NCBI RefSeq assembly: GCF_004023665.1
Contig: NZ_SAUF01000001.1
Span: 186,001-250,000, forward strand
From: Afifella aestuarii
GTDB lineage: Bacteria > Pseudomonadota > Alphaproteobacteria > Rhizobiales > Afifellaceae
DNA length: 64,000 bases
Direction of reading: 5' to 3'
The translations under genes were made by a program, and so were the position numbers. The notes beneath the pieces are model-generated. The model made no database searches. It was not told where the DNA came from and saw only the letters and a program-made list of their open reading frames with translations. Of this stretch, positions 55,767-64,000 are shown in pieces. Within the stretch, counting starts at the first letter, position 1; each line of letters opens with the position of its first letter.

Positions 55767-58739
55767 ATGGCACGGCAAATCTCGAACGAAGCCCTCCGAC
55801 AATCTTCGTTTCTTTATGGCGGCAACGCCGAATACCTGGAGCAGCTTTATGCGCGTTACCAGGACGATCCTGCCTCCGTCGGCGACGGATGGCGGGATTT
55901 TTTTCAAGAGCTGAAGGACGAGAAGAACGACGTCATCCGTGAGGCACGGGGCGCGCCCTGGCAGCGACCCGACTGGCCGATCGTCGCAAACGGGGAACTC
56001 GTCTCCGCTCTCGATGGCAATTGGCAGGGCGTCGAGCGGCATATCGATACGAAGATCCGTGCCAAGGCGCAGAAGGCCGGCGTCGATCTCTCCGAGCCGG
56101 AAGTCCTGCAGGCGACCCGAGATTCCGTCCGCGCACTGATGATGATCCGCGCCTATCGCATGCGCGGACATTTCCACGCGAACCTCGATCCGCTCGGCAT
56201 CGCCGCCATGCGCGACCACGAGGAGCTGCATCCCTCCTCCTACGGTTTCACCGAAGCCGATTACGAGCGGCCGATCTTCCTCGATTGGGTTCTCGGGCTC
56301 GAATTCGCCACCATTCCGCAAATGCTGGCGATCCTTCGGCGCACCTATTGTTCGACGCTCGGCGTCGAATTCATGCATATCTCCGCCCCGGACGAGAAGG
56401 GATGGATTCAGGAGCGCATCGAGGGCCCGGACAAGGAGATCACCTTCACCGAGGAAGGCAAGCGGGCCATCCTCAACAAGCTGATCGAGGCGGAAGGCTT
56501 CGAGAAGTTTCTCGATATCAAGTATACCGGCACCAAGCGCTTCGGCCTCGACGGTTCGGAAGCGCTGATCCCGGCGCTTGAGCAGATCATCAAGCGCGGC
56601 GGTCATCTCGGCTTGCGGGAAATCGCCTTCGGTATGGCGCATCGCGGCCGGCTCAATGTGCTCGGCCTTGTTATGGGCAAGCCGCTGCACGCCATCTTCC
56701 ACGAGTTCAAGGGCGGCTCGGCGCAGCCTGACGACGTCGAAGGGTCGGGCGACGTGAAGTACCATCTCGGCGCTTCCTCCGACCGGGAATTCGACGGCAA
56801 CAAGGTGCATCTCGGCCTCACCGCCAACCCGTCGCACCTGGAGATCGTCGATCCGGTGGTGCTCGGAAAATCCCGCGCCAAGCAGGATCGCTGGGAAGAC
56901 CCGAACGAGGAGGGAATTCGCGAGCGCTCGAGCGTTCTGCCGCTCCTCATTCACGGTGATGCGGCCTTTGCCGGCCAGGGCGTTGTCGCGGAATGCTTCG
57001 GGCTTTCCGGCCTCAGGGGCCATCGCACCGGCGGCTCGATCCATTTCATCATCAACAACCAGATCGGCTTCACCACCAATCCGCGCCTGTCGCGCTCTTC
57101 GCCTTATCCCTCCGATGTCGCGAAGATGATCGAGGCGCCGATCTTCCACGTGAACGGAGACCATCCGGAGGCGGTGGTGTTTGCCGCGAAGGTGGCGACG
57201 GAATTCCGCCAGCGCTTCAAGAAGCCGGTCGTCATCGACATGTTCTGCTACCGGCGCTTCGGGCACAACGAATCCGACGAGCCGAGCTTCACGCAGCCGC
57301 TGATGTATCGGGAGATCCGCAAGCATCCCTCGACATTGTCCATTTACGGCAAGAAGCTGATCGAAGAGGGGCTGACGAGCGAAGAACAGATCGAAGAGCG
57401 CAAGGCCGAGTGGCGCGCGCATCTCGACGAGGAGTTCGAGCTCGGCCAGAACTACAAGCCGAACAAGGCCGACTGGCTCGACGGCATGTGGATGGGGCTG
57501 ACGACGCCGAAAGCCTCCGACGAGCGCCGGGTCGGGCGCACGGGCGTCGAGCTTGACCGCCTCAACCAGATCGGCATGGCGCTGACCGAAGCGCCGAAGG
57601 ATTTCAAGATCCACAAGACCATCCGGCGCTTCCTCGACAACCGGCGCAAGATGCTGGAAACGGGCGAGGGCATCGACTGGGCGATGGGCGAGGCGCTCGC
57701 CTTTGGCAGCCTGCTTTCTGAGGGCCACAAAGTGCGGCTTTCCGGCCAGGACGTGGAGCGTGGCACCTTCTCGCAGCGCCACACTGTCCTCTACGATCAG
57801 GAGACGGAAGAGCGCTACGTGTCGCTCAACAATCTCGGGCGCAAGCAGGAGACCTTCGAGGTCGTCAATTCGATGCTATCGGAAGAGGCCGTGCTCGGGT
57901 TCGAATACGGCTATTCGGTTTCCGAGCCGCGCGGCTTGACCCTCTGGGAAGCGCAGTTCGGCGATTTCGCCAACGGCGCGCAGGTGATCTTCGATCAGTT
58001 CATCTCGTCGGCCGAGCGCAAATGGCTCAGAATGTCGGGTCTCGTCTGCCTCCTGCCGCATGGTTATGAAGGGCAGGGGCCGGAGCATTCCTCCGCCCGG
58101 CTGGAGCGCTTCCTGCAGATGTGCGCGGAAGACAATATGCAGGTCGCCAATTGCACGACGCCTGCCAACTACTTCCACATTCTGCGCCGTCAGCTGCACC
58201 GCAATTTCCGCAAGCCACTCATTTTGATGACGCCGAAGAGCCTGCTGCGCCACAAGCGGGCAGTGTCCAAGCTTGATGAATTCGTCAAGGACACGTCCTT
58301 CCATCGGATTCTCTTCGACGATGCCGATCGCAACGAGGGCGAGGGCATCCGCTTGAAGCCGGACGCGGACATCCGCCGTGTCGTCGTCTCCTCCGGCAAA
58401 GTCTATTACGACCTCTTCGAGGAGCGCGAAGAACGCGGCATCGACGATGTCTATCTCTTGCGGCTGGAACAGTTTTATCCGTTCCCGATGACGGCGCTCA
58501 CCAAGCAGATGGCACGCTTTCCGAACGCAGAGCTCGTCTGGTGCCAGGAAGAGCCGAAAAATATGGGCGGATGGGCTTTCGTGAAGCCGCGCCTGGTCAA
58601 TATCCTGAACACGCTGGAGTTGTCGCAAGAGAAGCCGCGCTACGCCGGCCGGCCGGCTTCGGCGGCGACCGCGACCGGCGTCATGTCGCGGCATCTGCAG
58701 CAGCGGGCGAAATTTCTCGACGAGGCGCTCGGCGAATAG
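55767..58739 (+). CDS. sucA: 2-oxoglutarate dehydrogenase E1 component
   Basis: SucA decarboxylates 2-oxoglutarate with thiamine diphosphate. The 990-residue enzyme has the N-terminal E2-binding segment with SNEALRQSSFLYGGNAEYLE, the ThDP motif GDAAFAGQGVVAECFGLSGL and the following IHFIINNQIGFTTNP. It ends with the transketolase-like C-domain RPASAATATGVMSRHLQQRA. GGAAGG precedes ATG 55767. sucB follows 62 nt later. Confidence 0.97.
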   Translation: MARQISNEALRQSSFLYGGNAEYLEQLYARYQDDPASVGDGWRDFFQELKDEKNDVIREARGAPWQRPDWPIVANGELVSALDGNWQGVERHIDTKIRAKAQKAGVDLSEPEVLQATRDSVRALMMIRAYRMRGHFHANLDPLGIAAMRDHEELHPSSYGFTEADYERPIFLDWVLGLEFATIPQMLAILRRTYCSTLGVEFMHISAPDEKGWIQERIEGPDKEITFTEEGKRAILNKLIEAEGFEKFLDIKYTGTKRFGLDGSEALIPALEQIIKRGGHLGLREIAFGMAHRGRLNVLGLVMGKPLHAIFHEFKGGSAQPDDVEGSGDVKYHLGASSDREFDGNKVHLGLTANPSHLEIVDPVVLGKSRAKQDRWEDPNEEGIRERSSVLPLLIHGDAAFAGQGVVAECFGLSGLRGHRTGGSIHFIINNQIGFTTNPRLSRSSPYPSDVAKMIEAPIFHVNGDHPEAVVFAAKVATEFRQRFKKPVVIDMFCYRRFGHNESDEPSFTQPLMYREIRKHPSTLSIYGKKLIEEGLTSEEQIEERKAEWRAHLDEEFELGQNYKPNKADWLDGMWMGLTTPKASDERRVGRTGVELDRLNQIGMALTEAPKDFKIHKTIRRFLDNRRKMLETGEGIDWAMGEALAFGSLLSEGHKVRLSGQDVERGTFSQRHTVLYDQETEERYVSLNNLGRKQETFEVVNSMLSEEAVLGFEYGYSVSEPRGLTLWEAQFGDFANGAQVIFDQFISSAERKWLRMSGLVCLLPHGYEGQGPEHSSARLERFLQMCAEDNMQVANCTTPANYFHILRRQLHRNFRKPLILMTPKSLLRHKRAVSKLDEFVKDTSFHRILFDDADRNEGEGIRLKPDADIRRVVVSSGKVYYDLFEEREERGIDDVYLLRLEQFYPFPMTALTKQMARFPNAELVWCQEEPKNMGGWAFVKPRLVNILNTLELSQEKPRYAGRPASAATATGVMSRHLQQRAKFLDEALGE

Positions 58740-58801
58740 GCCGGGCGCTCCATTGTAGCTTATGACAGGCGCCGCAACGGCGCGACGAAACGGGACGATC
58801 A

Positions 58802-60358
58802 ATGACAACGGACATCAAGGTTCCGACGCTTGGCGAATCGGTCACGGAAGCCACCGTCGGCCAGTGGTTCAAAAAGGAAGGCGAGACGGTGTCTCGCGAC
58901 GAGCCCCTCGTCGAACTTGAAACCGACAAGGTCACGGTGGAAGTGCCTGCGCCTTCCGAAGGCACGCTGGAATCGATCGTCGTCAAGGCTGGCGAGACCG
59001 TCGAAGTCGGCACGCTTCTCGGCTCCATCGCCGCGGGCGACAGCAAGGCCAAACCGGCCGAGAAGCCGGCTGCCGCAGCGTCTGATGGCAGCGGCAAGGC
59101 GGAGAAATCCGCCGCGGCGCCGAGTGCCGCGCCGGCCGCAGAGGATGAGGGCGGGGAAGGCGAGCTGATTGACATCGTCGTTCCCTCCGCGGGTGAAAGC
59201 GTGACGGAGGCCGATGTCGGCGAATGGCTGAAGCAGGAGGGCGACGAGGTCGCTCTCGACGAGGCCGTCGTCGAGCTCGAGACGGACAAGGCGGCGCAGG
59301 AGATCCCGGCGCAGGCCGCCGGTGTCCTGGCTGAGATCATCAAAAAGCAGGGTGAGACGGTGACTGTCGGTCAGGTTCTCGGCCGCATCCGCGTCGGCGC
59401 CAAGGGGGCGAAGACGGCGGAAGCTCCGGCGCCCAAGGCCGAGAAGACGGAAGCGGCACCTGCTGCCGGCGAGCGCAAGCCCGCGCCTTCCGCGGCCAAA
59501 ATGATGGCAGAAAAGGGCCTCGCCGCAGCCGATATGGATGGATCCGGCAAGAAGGGCCAGGTTCTCAAAGGCGATGTGCTGAAGGCGCTCGAACAGGGTT
59601 CCGAGCAGCCGCAGGCGAAGCCCTCGGCACCTCGCGCCCCGTCGCCGGAAGCCGACGAGGTGCGTGAAGAACGGGTGAAGATGACCCGCCTCCGCCAGAC
59701 CATCGCGCGGCGGCTGAAAGAGGCACAGAACACCGCGGCGATGCTCACCACGTTCAACGACGTGGATATGGGCGCCGTCATGGATCTCCGGAAGACCTAC
59801 CGCGACCTCTTCGAGAAGAAGCATGGCGTCCGGCTCGGCTTCATGGGCTTTTTCGTGAAGGCGGCGGTGGCCGCGCTCAAGGAGATCCCGGCCGTCAATG
59901 CCGAGATCGATGGCACCGACCTCGTCTACAAGAACTATTACCACATCGGCGTGGCCGTCGGGACGGACAAGGGCCTCGTCGTGCCGGTCGTGCGTGATGC
60001 GCAGGACATGTCGGTGGCCGAAATCGAGAAGGAGATCGGCTCCCTCGGCAAGAAGGCGCGCGACGGTTCGCTCACCCTTCAGGACATGCAGGGCGGCACC
60101 TTCACCATTTCCAATGGCGGGGTCTACGGCTCTTTGATGTCGACGCCGATCCTCAACGCGCCGCAATCGGGCATTCTCGGCATGCACCGCATCGAGGAGC
60201 GGCCGGTCGTCAGGAACGGTCAGGTCGTGGTCCGCCCGATGATGTATCTGGCGCTCTCCTACGATCACCGCGTCGTCGATGGCCAGGAAGCCGTGACGTT
60301 CCTCGTCCGCATCAAGGAAGCCATCGAAGATCCGCAGCGTCTCGTGCTCGATCTTTGA
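58802..60358 (+). CDS. sucB: 2-oxoglutarate dehydrogenase E2 (dihydrolipoyl succinyltransferase), two lipoyl domains
   Basis: SucB transfers the succinyl group to CoA. The 518-residue protein has two lipoyl domains (residues about 1-78 with lipoyl Lys43 in ETDKVTV, and about 120-197 with Lys163 in ETDKAAQ), an Ala/Pro-rich linker, a peripheral-subunit-binding domain ([20 protein letters not shown]), and the catalytic CATD domain ending in [19 protein letters not shown] with the active histidine. E. coli SucB has one lipoyl domain. Two are unusual in general but occur in some alphaproteobacteria. It is followed by MAPEG and LysE-type genes and then lpd. Confidence 0.97.
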   Translation: MTTDIKVPTLGESVTEATVGQWFKKEGETVSRDEPLVELETDKVTVEVPAPSEGTLESIVVKAGETVEVGTLLGSIAAGDSKAKPAEKPAAAASDGSGKAEKSAAAPSAAPAAEDEGGEGELIDIVVPSAGESVTEADVGEWLKQEGDEVALDEAVVELETDKAAQEIPAQAAGVLAEIIKKQGETVTVGQVLGRIRVGAKGAKTAEAPAPKAEKTEAAPAAGERKPAPSAAKMMAEKGLAAADMDGSGKKGQVLKGDVLKALEQGSEQPQAKPSAPRAPSPEADEVREERVKMTRLRQTIARRLKEAQNTAAMLTTFNDVDMGAVMDLRKTYRDLFEKKHGVRLGFMGFFVKAAVAALKEIPAVNAEIDGTDLVYKNYYHIGVAVGTDKGLVVPVVRDAQDMSVAEIEKEIGSLGKKARDGSLTLQDMQGGTFTISNGGVYGSLMSTPILNAPQSGILGMHRIEERPVVRNGQVVVRPMMYLALSYDHRVVDGQEAVTFLVRIKEAIEDPQRLVLDL

Positions 60359-60378
60359 GGCATCATCAGGGGGCTTGA

Positions 60379-60792
60379 ATGGAAGCGGCAGCGACCGGTC
60401 TACCCGTTGAGATGACGCTCCTTGGCTGGAGCGTCATCCTTCTCATCGTCCACATCATCGTTCAGTCCGGCGCGGCGACGCGGGAGACGGGGCTCGATTA
60501 CAATGCGAGCCCGCGCGACGAGGGCAACAAGGCCTGGGGCGTCATGGCCGGACGTTCGTCGCGGGCGCTCAAGAATTTTCTCGAGACGTATCCGGCCTTT
60601 GTCGCGATGGCGCTGGCCCTTGCCGTGACCGACAAGACGGGCGGCCTCGGGGCGATCGGCGCGCATGTCTGGTTCTGGGCGCGTATCGTCTATCTGCCGC
60701 TCTATCTTCTCGGTATTCCTTATATCCGCAGCATCGTATGGACGATTTCCGTCGGCGGCATTTTGCTGATGCTATGGGCGCTCTTCTTCTAG
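60379..60792 (+). CDS. MAPEG-family membrane protein
   Basis: The 137-residue protein has four membrane segments. Its pattern, RETGLDYNASPRDEGNKAWG then SSRALKNFLETYPAFVAMAL, fits the MAPEG family, which includes glutathione-transferase-like and peroxidase membrane proteins. It is inserted between sucB and the LysE-type gene. No substrate can be named. Confidence 0.85.
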   Translation: MEAAATGLPVEMTLLGWSVILLIVHIIVQSGAATRETGLDYNASPRDEGNKAWGVMAGRSSRALKNFLETYPAFVAMALALAVTDKTGGLGAIGAHVWFWARIVYLPLYLLGIPYIRSIVWTISVGGILLMLWALFF

Positions 60793-60834
60793 GTCCGGCG
60801 CTGTAGGGTCGGGGCCGCGAGACAAGGGGGGCCC

Positions 60835-61449
60835 ATGAGTGTCGAATTCTTCGTCACTTCGCTTTTGATCATCCTCATTCCCGGCACCGGTGTCGTCTAT
60901 ACGCTGGCGGCTGGTTTGTCCGGCGGGCAACGGCGCGCAATCATCGCCGCCTTCGGCTGTACGCTCGGCATCGTGCCGCATCTGACAGCTTCGATCCTCG
61001 GCCTTGCTGCGCTTCTGCATGCGAGCGCCACGCTCTTCGCCTTCATAAAATATCTGGGCGTTGCCTATCTTCTCTATCTCGCCTGGCAGACGCTCAAATC
61101 CGCGGGACCGCTGGCGCTTTCGGGCCGAGAGGAGACGCCGAAGCGTGCGCTATCGATCGTGCGCAACGGTATTCTCATCAATGTTCTCAACCCGAAGCTG
61201 TCGATCTTCTTCGTCGCCTTCCTGCCGCAGTTCATCACGCCGGGGGAAGTCTCGCCGACAGGTGAACTCCTCGTCCTGTCTCTTCTGTTCATGGCGATGA
61301 CCTTCGTCGTTTTCGTCCTCTATGGCGTGTTTGCGGCTGCCATGCGTGCAAAGGTCTTGCAAAACGCACGGCTTATGCGCTGGCTGCAGCGAACGGTGGC
61401 CATCGCATTTGCCGGTTTCGGCCTGCGTCTCGCTTTCGCCAGTCGTTGA
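60835..61449 (+). CDS. LysE/RhtB-family exporter
   Basis: The 204-residue protein has six membrane segments and the RhtB-type pattern LIPGTGVVYTLAAGLSGGQR near the N-terminus, then NVLNPKLSIFFVAFLPQF and a final amphipathic C-terminus. The family exports amino acids or their derivatives. The substrate is unknown. It lies between the MAPEG gene and lpd, on the same strand. Confidence 0.9.
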   Translation: MSVEFFVTSLLIILIPGTGVVYTLAAGLSGGQRRAIIAAFGCTLGIVPHLTASILGLAALLHASATLFAFIKYLGVAYLLYLAWQTLKSAGPLALSGREETPKRALSIVRNGILINVLNPKLSIFFVAFLPQFITPGEVSPTGELLVLSLLFMAMTFVVFVLYGVFAAAMRAKVLQNARLMRWLQRTVAIAFAGFGLRLAFASR

Positions 61450-61513
61450 TGCGGCAGGGCGGCCACCTACCTTAGTGACCTATCCTTCGAGAATTCTGGA
61501 GTAATCAGCCGAC

Positions 61514-62917
61514 ATGCCTGACACCTACGATCTCATCGTCATCGGCAGCGGACCGGGCGGCTACGTCTGCGCCATCCGCGCCGCACAGCTCGGGCTCAAG
61601 ACGGCAGTCGTGGAAAAGCGCCCGACCTTCGGCGGCACCTGTCTCAATGTCGGCTGCATTCCTTCCAAGGCGCTTCTCCACACCTCCGAGATGTTCGAGC
61701 AGGCGGCGCATGGCTTCGCCGATTTCGGCATCAAGGTGAAGCCGGAGCTCGATCTCGAAGCGATGCTGGCGCACAAGGACAAGACGGTGAAGTCGAATGT
61801 CGACGGCGTCGCCTACCTCTTCAAGAAGAACAAAATCGACACGTTCGAGGGCGTCGGCCGCATCGTTCAGGCTGGTGAGGTCGAAGTGACGCCCGAGAAG
61901 GGAGAGGCGACGCGCCTTTCCACCAAGGCGATCGTCATCGCGACCGGGTCCGAATCGGCACCCTTGCCGGGCGTCGAAGTGGACGAGAAGAAGATCGTGT
62001 CCTCGACCGGCGCGTTGAAGCTCGGCAAGGTACCGGAGAAGCTCGTCGTCGTCGGTGCCGGCATCATCGGGCTCGAACTCGGTTCCGTGTGGCGGCGGCT
62101 CGGGGCGAAGGTCACGGTCGTGGAATTCCTCGATCGCATCCTGCCCGGCATGGACGGGGAGGTGGCCAAACAGGCCCAGCGGCTTTTCAAGAAGCAGGGG
62201 ATCGACTTCCGTCTCGGCACCAAGGTGACGGGCGTCGAAACCGAAAAGAAGGGCCTGCGTGTCTCCGTCGAGCCGGTCAAGGGCGGGGATGCGGAGAAGC
62301 TCGATGCCGATATCGTGCTCGTGGCGATCGGCCGGCGTCCCTATACGGCGGGGCTCGGGCTCGAAGAGGCGGGGGTCGCGCTCGACGAGCGCGGCCGCGT
62401 TGCCACCGCCAAGGATTACAAGACGAATGTCGAGGGCATCTACGCGATCGGCGACGCGATCGCCGGACCGATGCTCGCCCATAAGGCGGAGGACGAAGGC
62501 ACGGCCGTTGCCGAAATCCTCGCCGGCCAGAAGGGCCACGTGAATTACGAGGTGATTCCGAGCGTCGTCTATACGGAGCCGGAAATCGCCGTCGTCGGGC
62601 GCTCTGAAGAGGAGCTGAAGGACGCCGGTATCGCCTATCGCAGCGGCAAATTCCCGTTTAGCGCCAACGGGCGCGCCCGTGCGATGAATGCCACGGACGG
62701 TTTTGTGAAAGTCCTGGCCGACGAGAAGACGGACCAGGTGCTCGGCGTGCATATCGTCGGGCGCGGCGCCGGCGAAATGATTCACGAGGCGGCTGTCCTC
62801 ATGGAATTCTCAGGTGCCGCAGAAGACCTTGCACGCACCTGCCATGCGCATCCGACGATGTCTGAAGCCGTTCGCGAAGCGGCGATGGCGGCCTGGTTCA
62901 AACCCGTTCATATCTGA
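61514..62917 (+). CDS. lpdA: Dihydrolipoyl dehydrogenase (E3)
   Basis: Lpd reoxidises dihydrolipoamide in the 2-oxo-acid dehydrogenase complexes. The 467-residue flavoenzyme has the FAD motif LIVIGSGPGGYVCAIRAAQL, the redox-active disulfide GGTCLNVGCIPSKAL (Cys43 and Cys48), the NAD Rossmann region KLVVVGAGIIGLELGSVWRR, and the C-terminal catalytic motif CHAHPTMSEAVREA. Complete by length. The neighbouring sucA-sucB genes imply it is the E3 of the 2-oxoglutarate dehydrogenase complex. Confidence 0.97.
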   Translation: MPDTYDLIVIGSGPGGYVCAIRAAQLGLKTAVVEKRPTFGGTCLNVGCIPSKALLHTSEMFEQAAHGFADFGIKVKPELDLEAMLAHKDKTVKSNVDGVAYLFKKNKIDTFEGVGRIVQAGEVEVTPEKGEATRLSTKAIVIATGSESAPLPGVEVDEKKIVSSTGALKLGKVPEKLVVVGAGIIGLELGSVWRRLGAKVTVVEFLDRILPGMDGEVAKQAQRLFKKQGIDFRLGTKVTGVETEKKGLRVSVEPVKGGDAEKLDADIVLVAIGRRPYTAGLGLEEAGVALDERGRVATAKDYKTNVEGIYAIGDAIAGPMLAHKAEDEGTAVAEILAGQKGHVNYEVIPSVVYTEPEIAVVGRSEEELKDAGIAYRSGKFPFSANGRARAMNATDGFVKVLADEKTDQVLGVHIVGRGAGEMIHEAAVLMEFSGAAEDLARTCHAHPTMSEAVREAAMAAWFKPVHI

Positions 62918-63025
62918 GGGCAGGACTGCCCTCAGCCTTGCCCCTGTCGGCGTGGTCCCTGCGAAACTCGGCCTAGGGCGATGGCGTTGGGCCGGGCCAC
63001 CAGGGATGGCGAAAAGCGGCAAGGC

Positions 63026-63055
63026 AAAAAAAAGCGCCGGCTCTTCGGCCGGCGC
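63026..63055 (-). terminator. Intrinsic terminator after the small secreted protein gene
   Basis: GCGCCGGC (63034-63041) pairs with GCCGGCGC (63048-63055) around TCTTCG. On the minus strand it is followed by a run of eight T residues. It lies about 60 nt past the stop at 63116. Confidence 0.9.
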
Positions 63056-63115
63056 AGACGTTATCCGGTTGCTATTGGCAACCTGGACTGGAGTACGTGA
63101 AAAACGTGCCGGGCC

Positions 63116-63364
63116 CTATTTGGTTCCGCCCGTGCAGGCCGTATCGCCCGCCGCACACTCTTTTTTTGGAGCGGCGTTGCGTTCGCTGCGGGTCGCGACT
63201 TGCGAAAGTGGTGTGGGGGTGGTTGCCATCGCCACCTTTTCCTCAGCAACCGGCGCTTTGGAGGCCATCACCTGCTGCCGGTGAAAGCTGCAATCGGCGC
63301 TGGCAGCAGATGCCAGCAGGAGGAAGGCGGCGGTCGCGCTGACGCATGTCAAAACCTTGCGCAT
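63116..63364 (-). CDS. Small secreted protein with C-terminal cysteines, unknown function
   Basis: The 82-residue protein has a clear signal peptide (MRKVLTCVSATAAFLLLASA, cleavage near ASA/DCSF). The mature 59 residues carry two groups of cysteines (DCSF at the start and ECAAGDTACTG near the end). The gene ends before a strong terminator. Similar short secreted proteins are seen in Hyphomicrobiales as conserved hypotheticals, and I know no function. Confidence 0.8.
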   Translation of the reverse strand: MRKVLTCVSATAAFLLLASAASADCSFHRQQVMASKAPVAEEKVAMATTPTPLSQVATRSERNAAPKKECAAGDTACTGGTK

Positions 63365-63515
63365 GAATCTCTCTCCTTGTTCCCTCTTGTCTCTCCGCGG
63401 ACAAAGCTTTCGCTCACGTCCGACGAGGAAAGTTAGGGCGGAAAGAAGGCCGCGCTAAGATCGATTCTGCCTCAATATTCGTCATCTCGAAAACGTGATG
63501 ACGCAAGAAGACGTC

Positions 63516-64000
63516 TCACGAATGCCGTTGATGCGCGGCACGGGGATGCGCCTTTGCATAGATATCGAGAAGCCGGGCCGCATCGACATTGGTATAGATC
63601 TGTGTCGTCGACAGGCTCGCATGACCCAGAAGCTCCTGGATCGTCCTGAGATCGCCGCCGTCGCCAAGAAGATGCGTGGCGAATGAGTGGCGCAGCGCAT
63701 GTGGCGTGACGCTCGGCTCGAGACCCAGGGCAGATCGAAGCCGTTCCACCAGTTTTTGGACGATGCGGGGCGACAGGGAACCACCCTTGGCGCCGCGAAA
63801 CAGGGGCTCGCTCGGCGCCAGAAGGTAGGGGCAGAGGCGGATATAGGCTTCGATCGCCTCGCTCACCTTCGGCAGCACCGGCACGATCCGCGTCTTGCCT
63901 CCCTTGCCGGTGACACGAAGTGTATCGCGGCCTCCGATAGGGGCATCGGCCCGCGAAATGCCGAGTGCTTCGGAGATGCGCAGGCCGCTGCCGTAAAGAA
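63516..64000 (-). CDS. xerC: Tyrosine recombinase XerC, C-terminal part
   Basis: XerC with XerD resolves chromosome dimers at dif, a step activated by FtsK. Only the C-terminal catalytic part (about 161 residues) is in the window, and the N-terminal SAM-like domain is beyond the edge. The tyrosine-recombinase motifs are clear: YGSGLRISEALGI with the first catalytic arginine, TGKGGKTRIVPV, the HxxR motif HALRHSFATHLL, GHASLSTTQIY with the nucleophilic Tyr (residue in TQIY). XerC rather than XerD is inferred from context. Confidence 0.92.
   Translation of the reverse strand, partial: LYGSGLRISEALGISRADAPIGGRDTLRVTGKGGKTRIVPVLPKVSEAIEAYIRLCPYLLAPSEPLFRGAKGGSLSPRIVQKLVERLRSALGLEPSVTPHALRHSFATHLLGDGGDLRTIQELLGHASLSTTQIYTNVDAARLLDIYAKAHPRAAHQRHS

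Noticed and set aside
55095-57782. 895-residue minus-strand open frame opposite sucD and sucA
   Set aside because: Same reason: an antisense shadow of conserved coding sequence.

Overview
The window is GC-rich chromosomal DNA from an alphaproteobacterium, most likely of the order Hyphomicrobiales (Rhizobiales). The evidence is gene content and order: mnmE-mnmG-rsmG-parA-parB with parS-type palindromes, leuS-lptE-holA, a CenR/OtpR-type regulator next to a cyclic-nucleotide-binding protein, an Omp19-like lipoprotein, DUF1127, OpgD with a twin-arginine signal, an mdh-sucCD-sucAB-lpd block and CtrA-type boxes. No insertion sequence, prophage, CRISPR array, rRNA or resistance gene is visible. The genus cannot be fixed from the sequence alone.

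Layout. 0-6.3 kb: start of a DUF255 thioredoxin-domain gene (truncated by the window edge), then the tRNA-modification and chromosome-segregation operon, which usually lies near oriC. 6.3-17.6 kb: minus-strand leuS-lptE-holA, a YggS-like protein, an L,D-transpeptidase, the response-regulator/cNMP pair, xthA, lolA and ftsK. 17.7-21.5 kb: two tandem but diverged glnK-amtB units, one with a sigma-54-like promoter. 21.7-27.7 kb: tesB, a ubiH-like hydroxylase, and a compact minus-strand cluster (proX-like deacylase, GNAT, thioredoxin-TPR, LON-domain, Trm112, TetR). tRNA-Gly lies at 27.9 kb. 28.5-43.3 kb: accessory metabolism and transport (AspT/YidE-like transporter, YeiH-like protein, cytoplasmic-type PaoABC aldehyde oxidoreductase, AraC plus aldo/keto reductase, LysR, DUF1127, opgD, and an MBL-fold plus TPP-enzyme pair). 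43.5-50.9 kb: a lone sdhB, a large repetitive disordered protein, a VOC protein, msrB, a rhodanese, an acyltransferase, Omp19 and a small secreted protein. 51-63 kb: zapE and the TCA-cycle block mdh-sucC-(small membrane protein)-sucD-sucA-sucB-MAPEG-LysE-lpd. The window ends in xerC (truncated).

How the parts work together. The par locus, FtsK, XerC, ZapE and CtrA boxes are chromosome-segregation and division functions. Mdh, succinyl-CoA synthetase, the 2-oxoglutarate dehydrogenase complex and SdhB form much of the oxidative TCA cycle. GlnK/AmtB handle ammonium uptake. LptE, LolA, the L,D-transpeptidase, OpgD and Omp19 belong to the envelope.

The most unusual object is the minus-strand gene at 44372-46441. 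It encodes about 690 residues of low-complexity Ala/Gln/Pro/Asn-rich sequence carrying about 17 copies of a short aromatic motif (SWLYR- or SWLFP-like) spaced about 30 residues apart. It looks like a multivalent scaffold, and I do not recognise it as any described family. A small membrane protein gene inserted between sucC and sucD is the second most interesting item.
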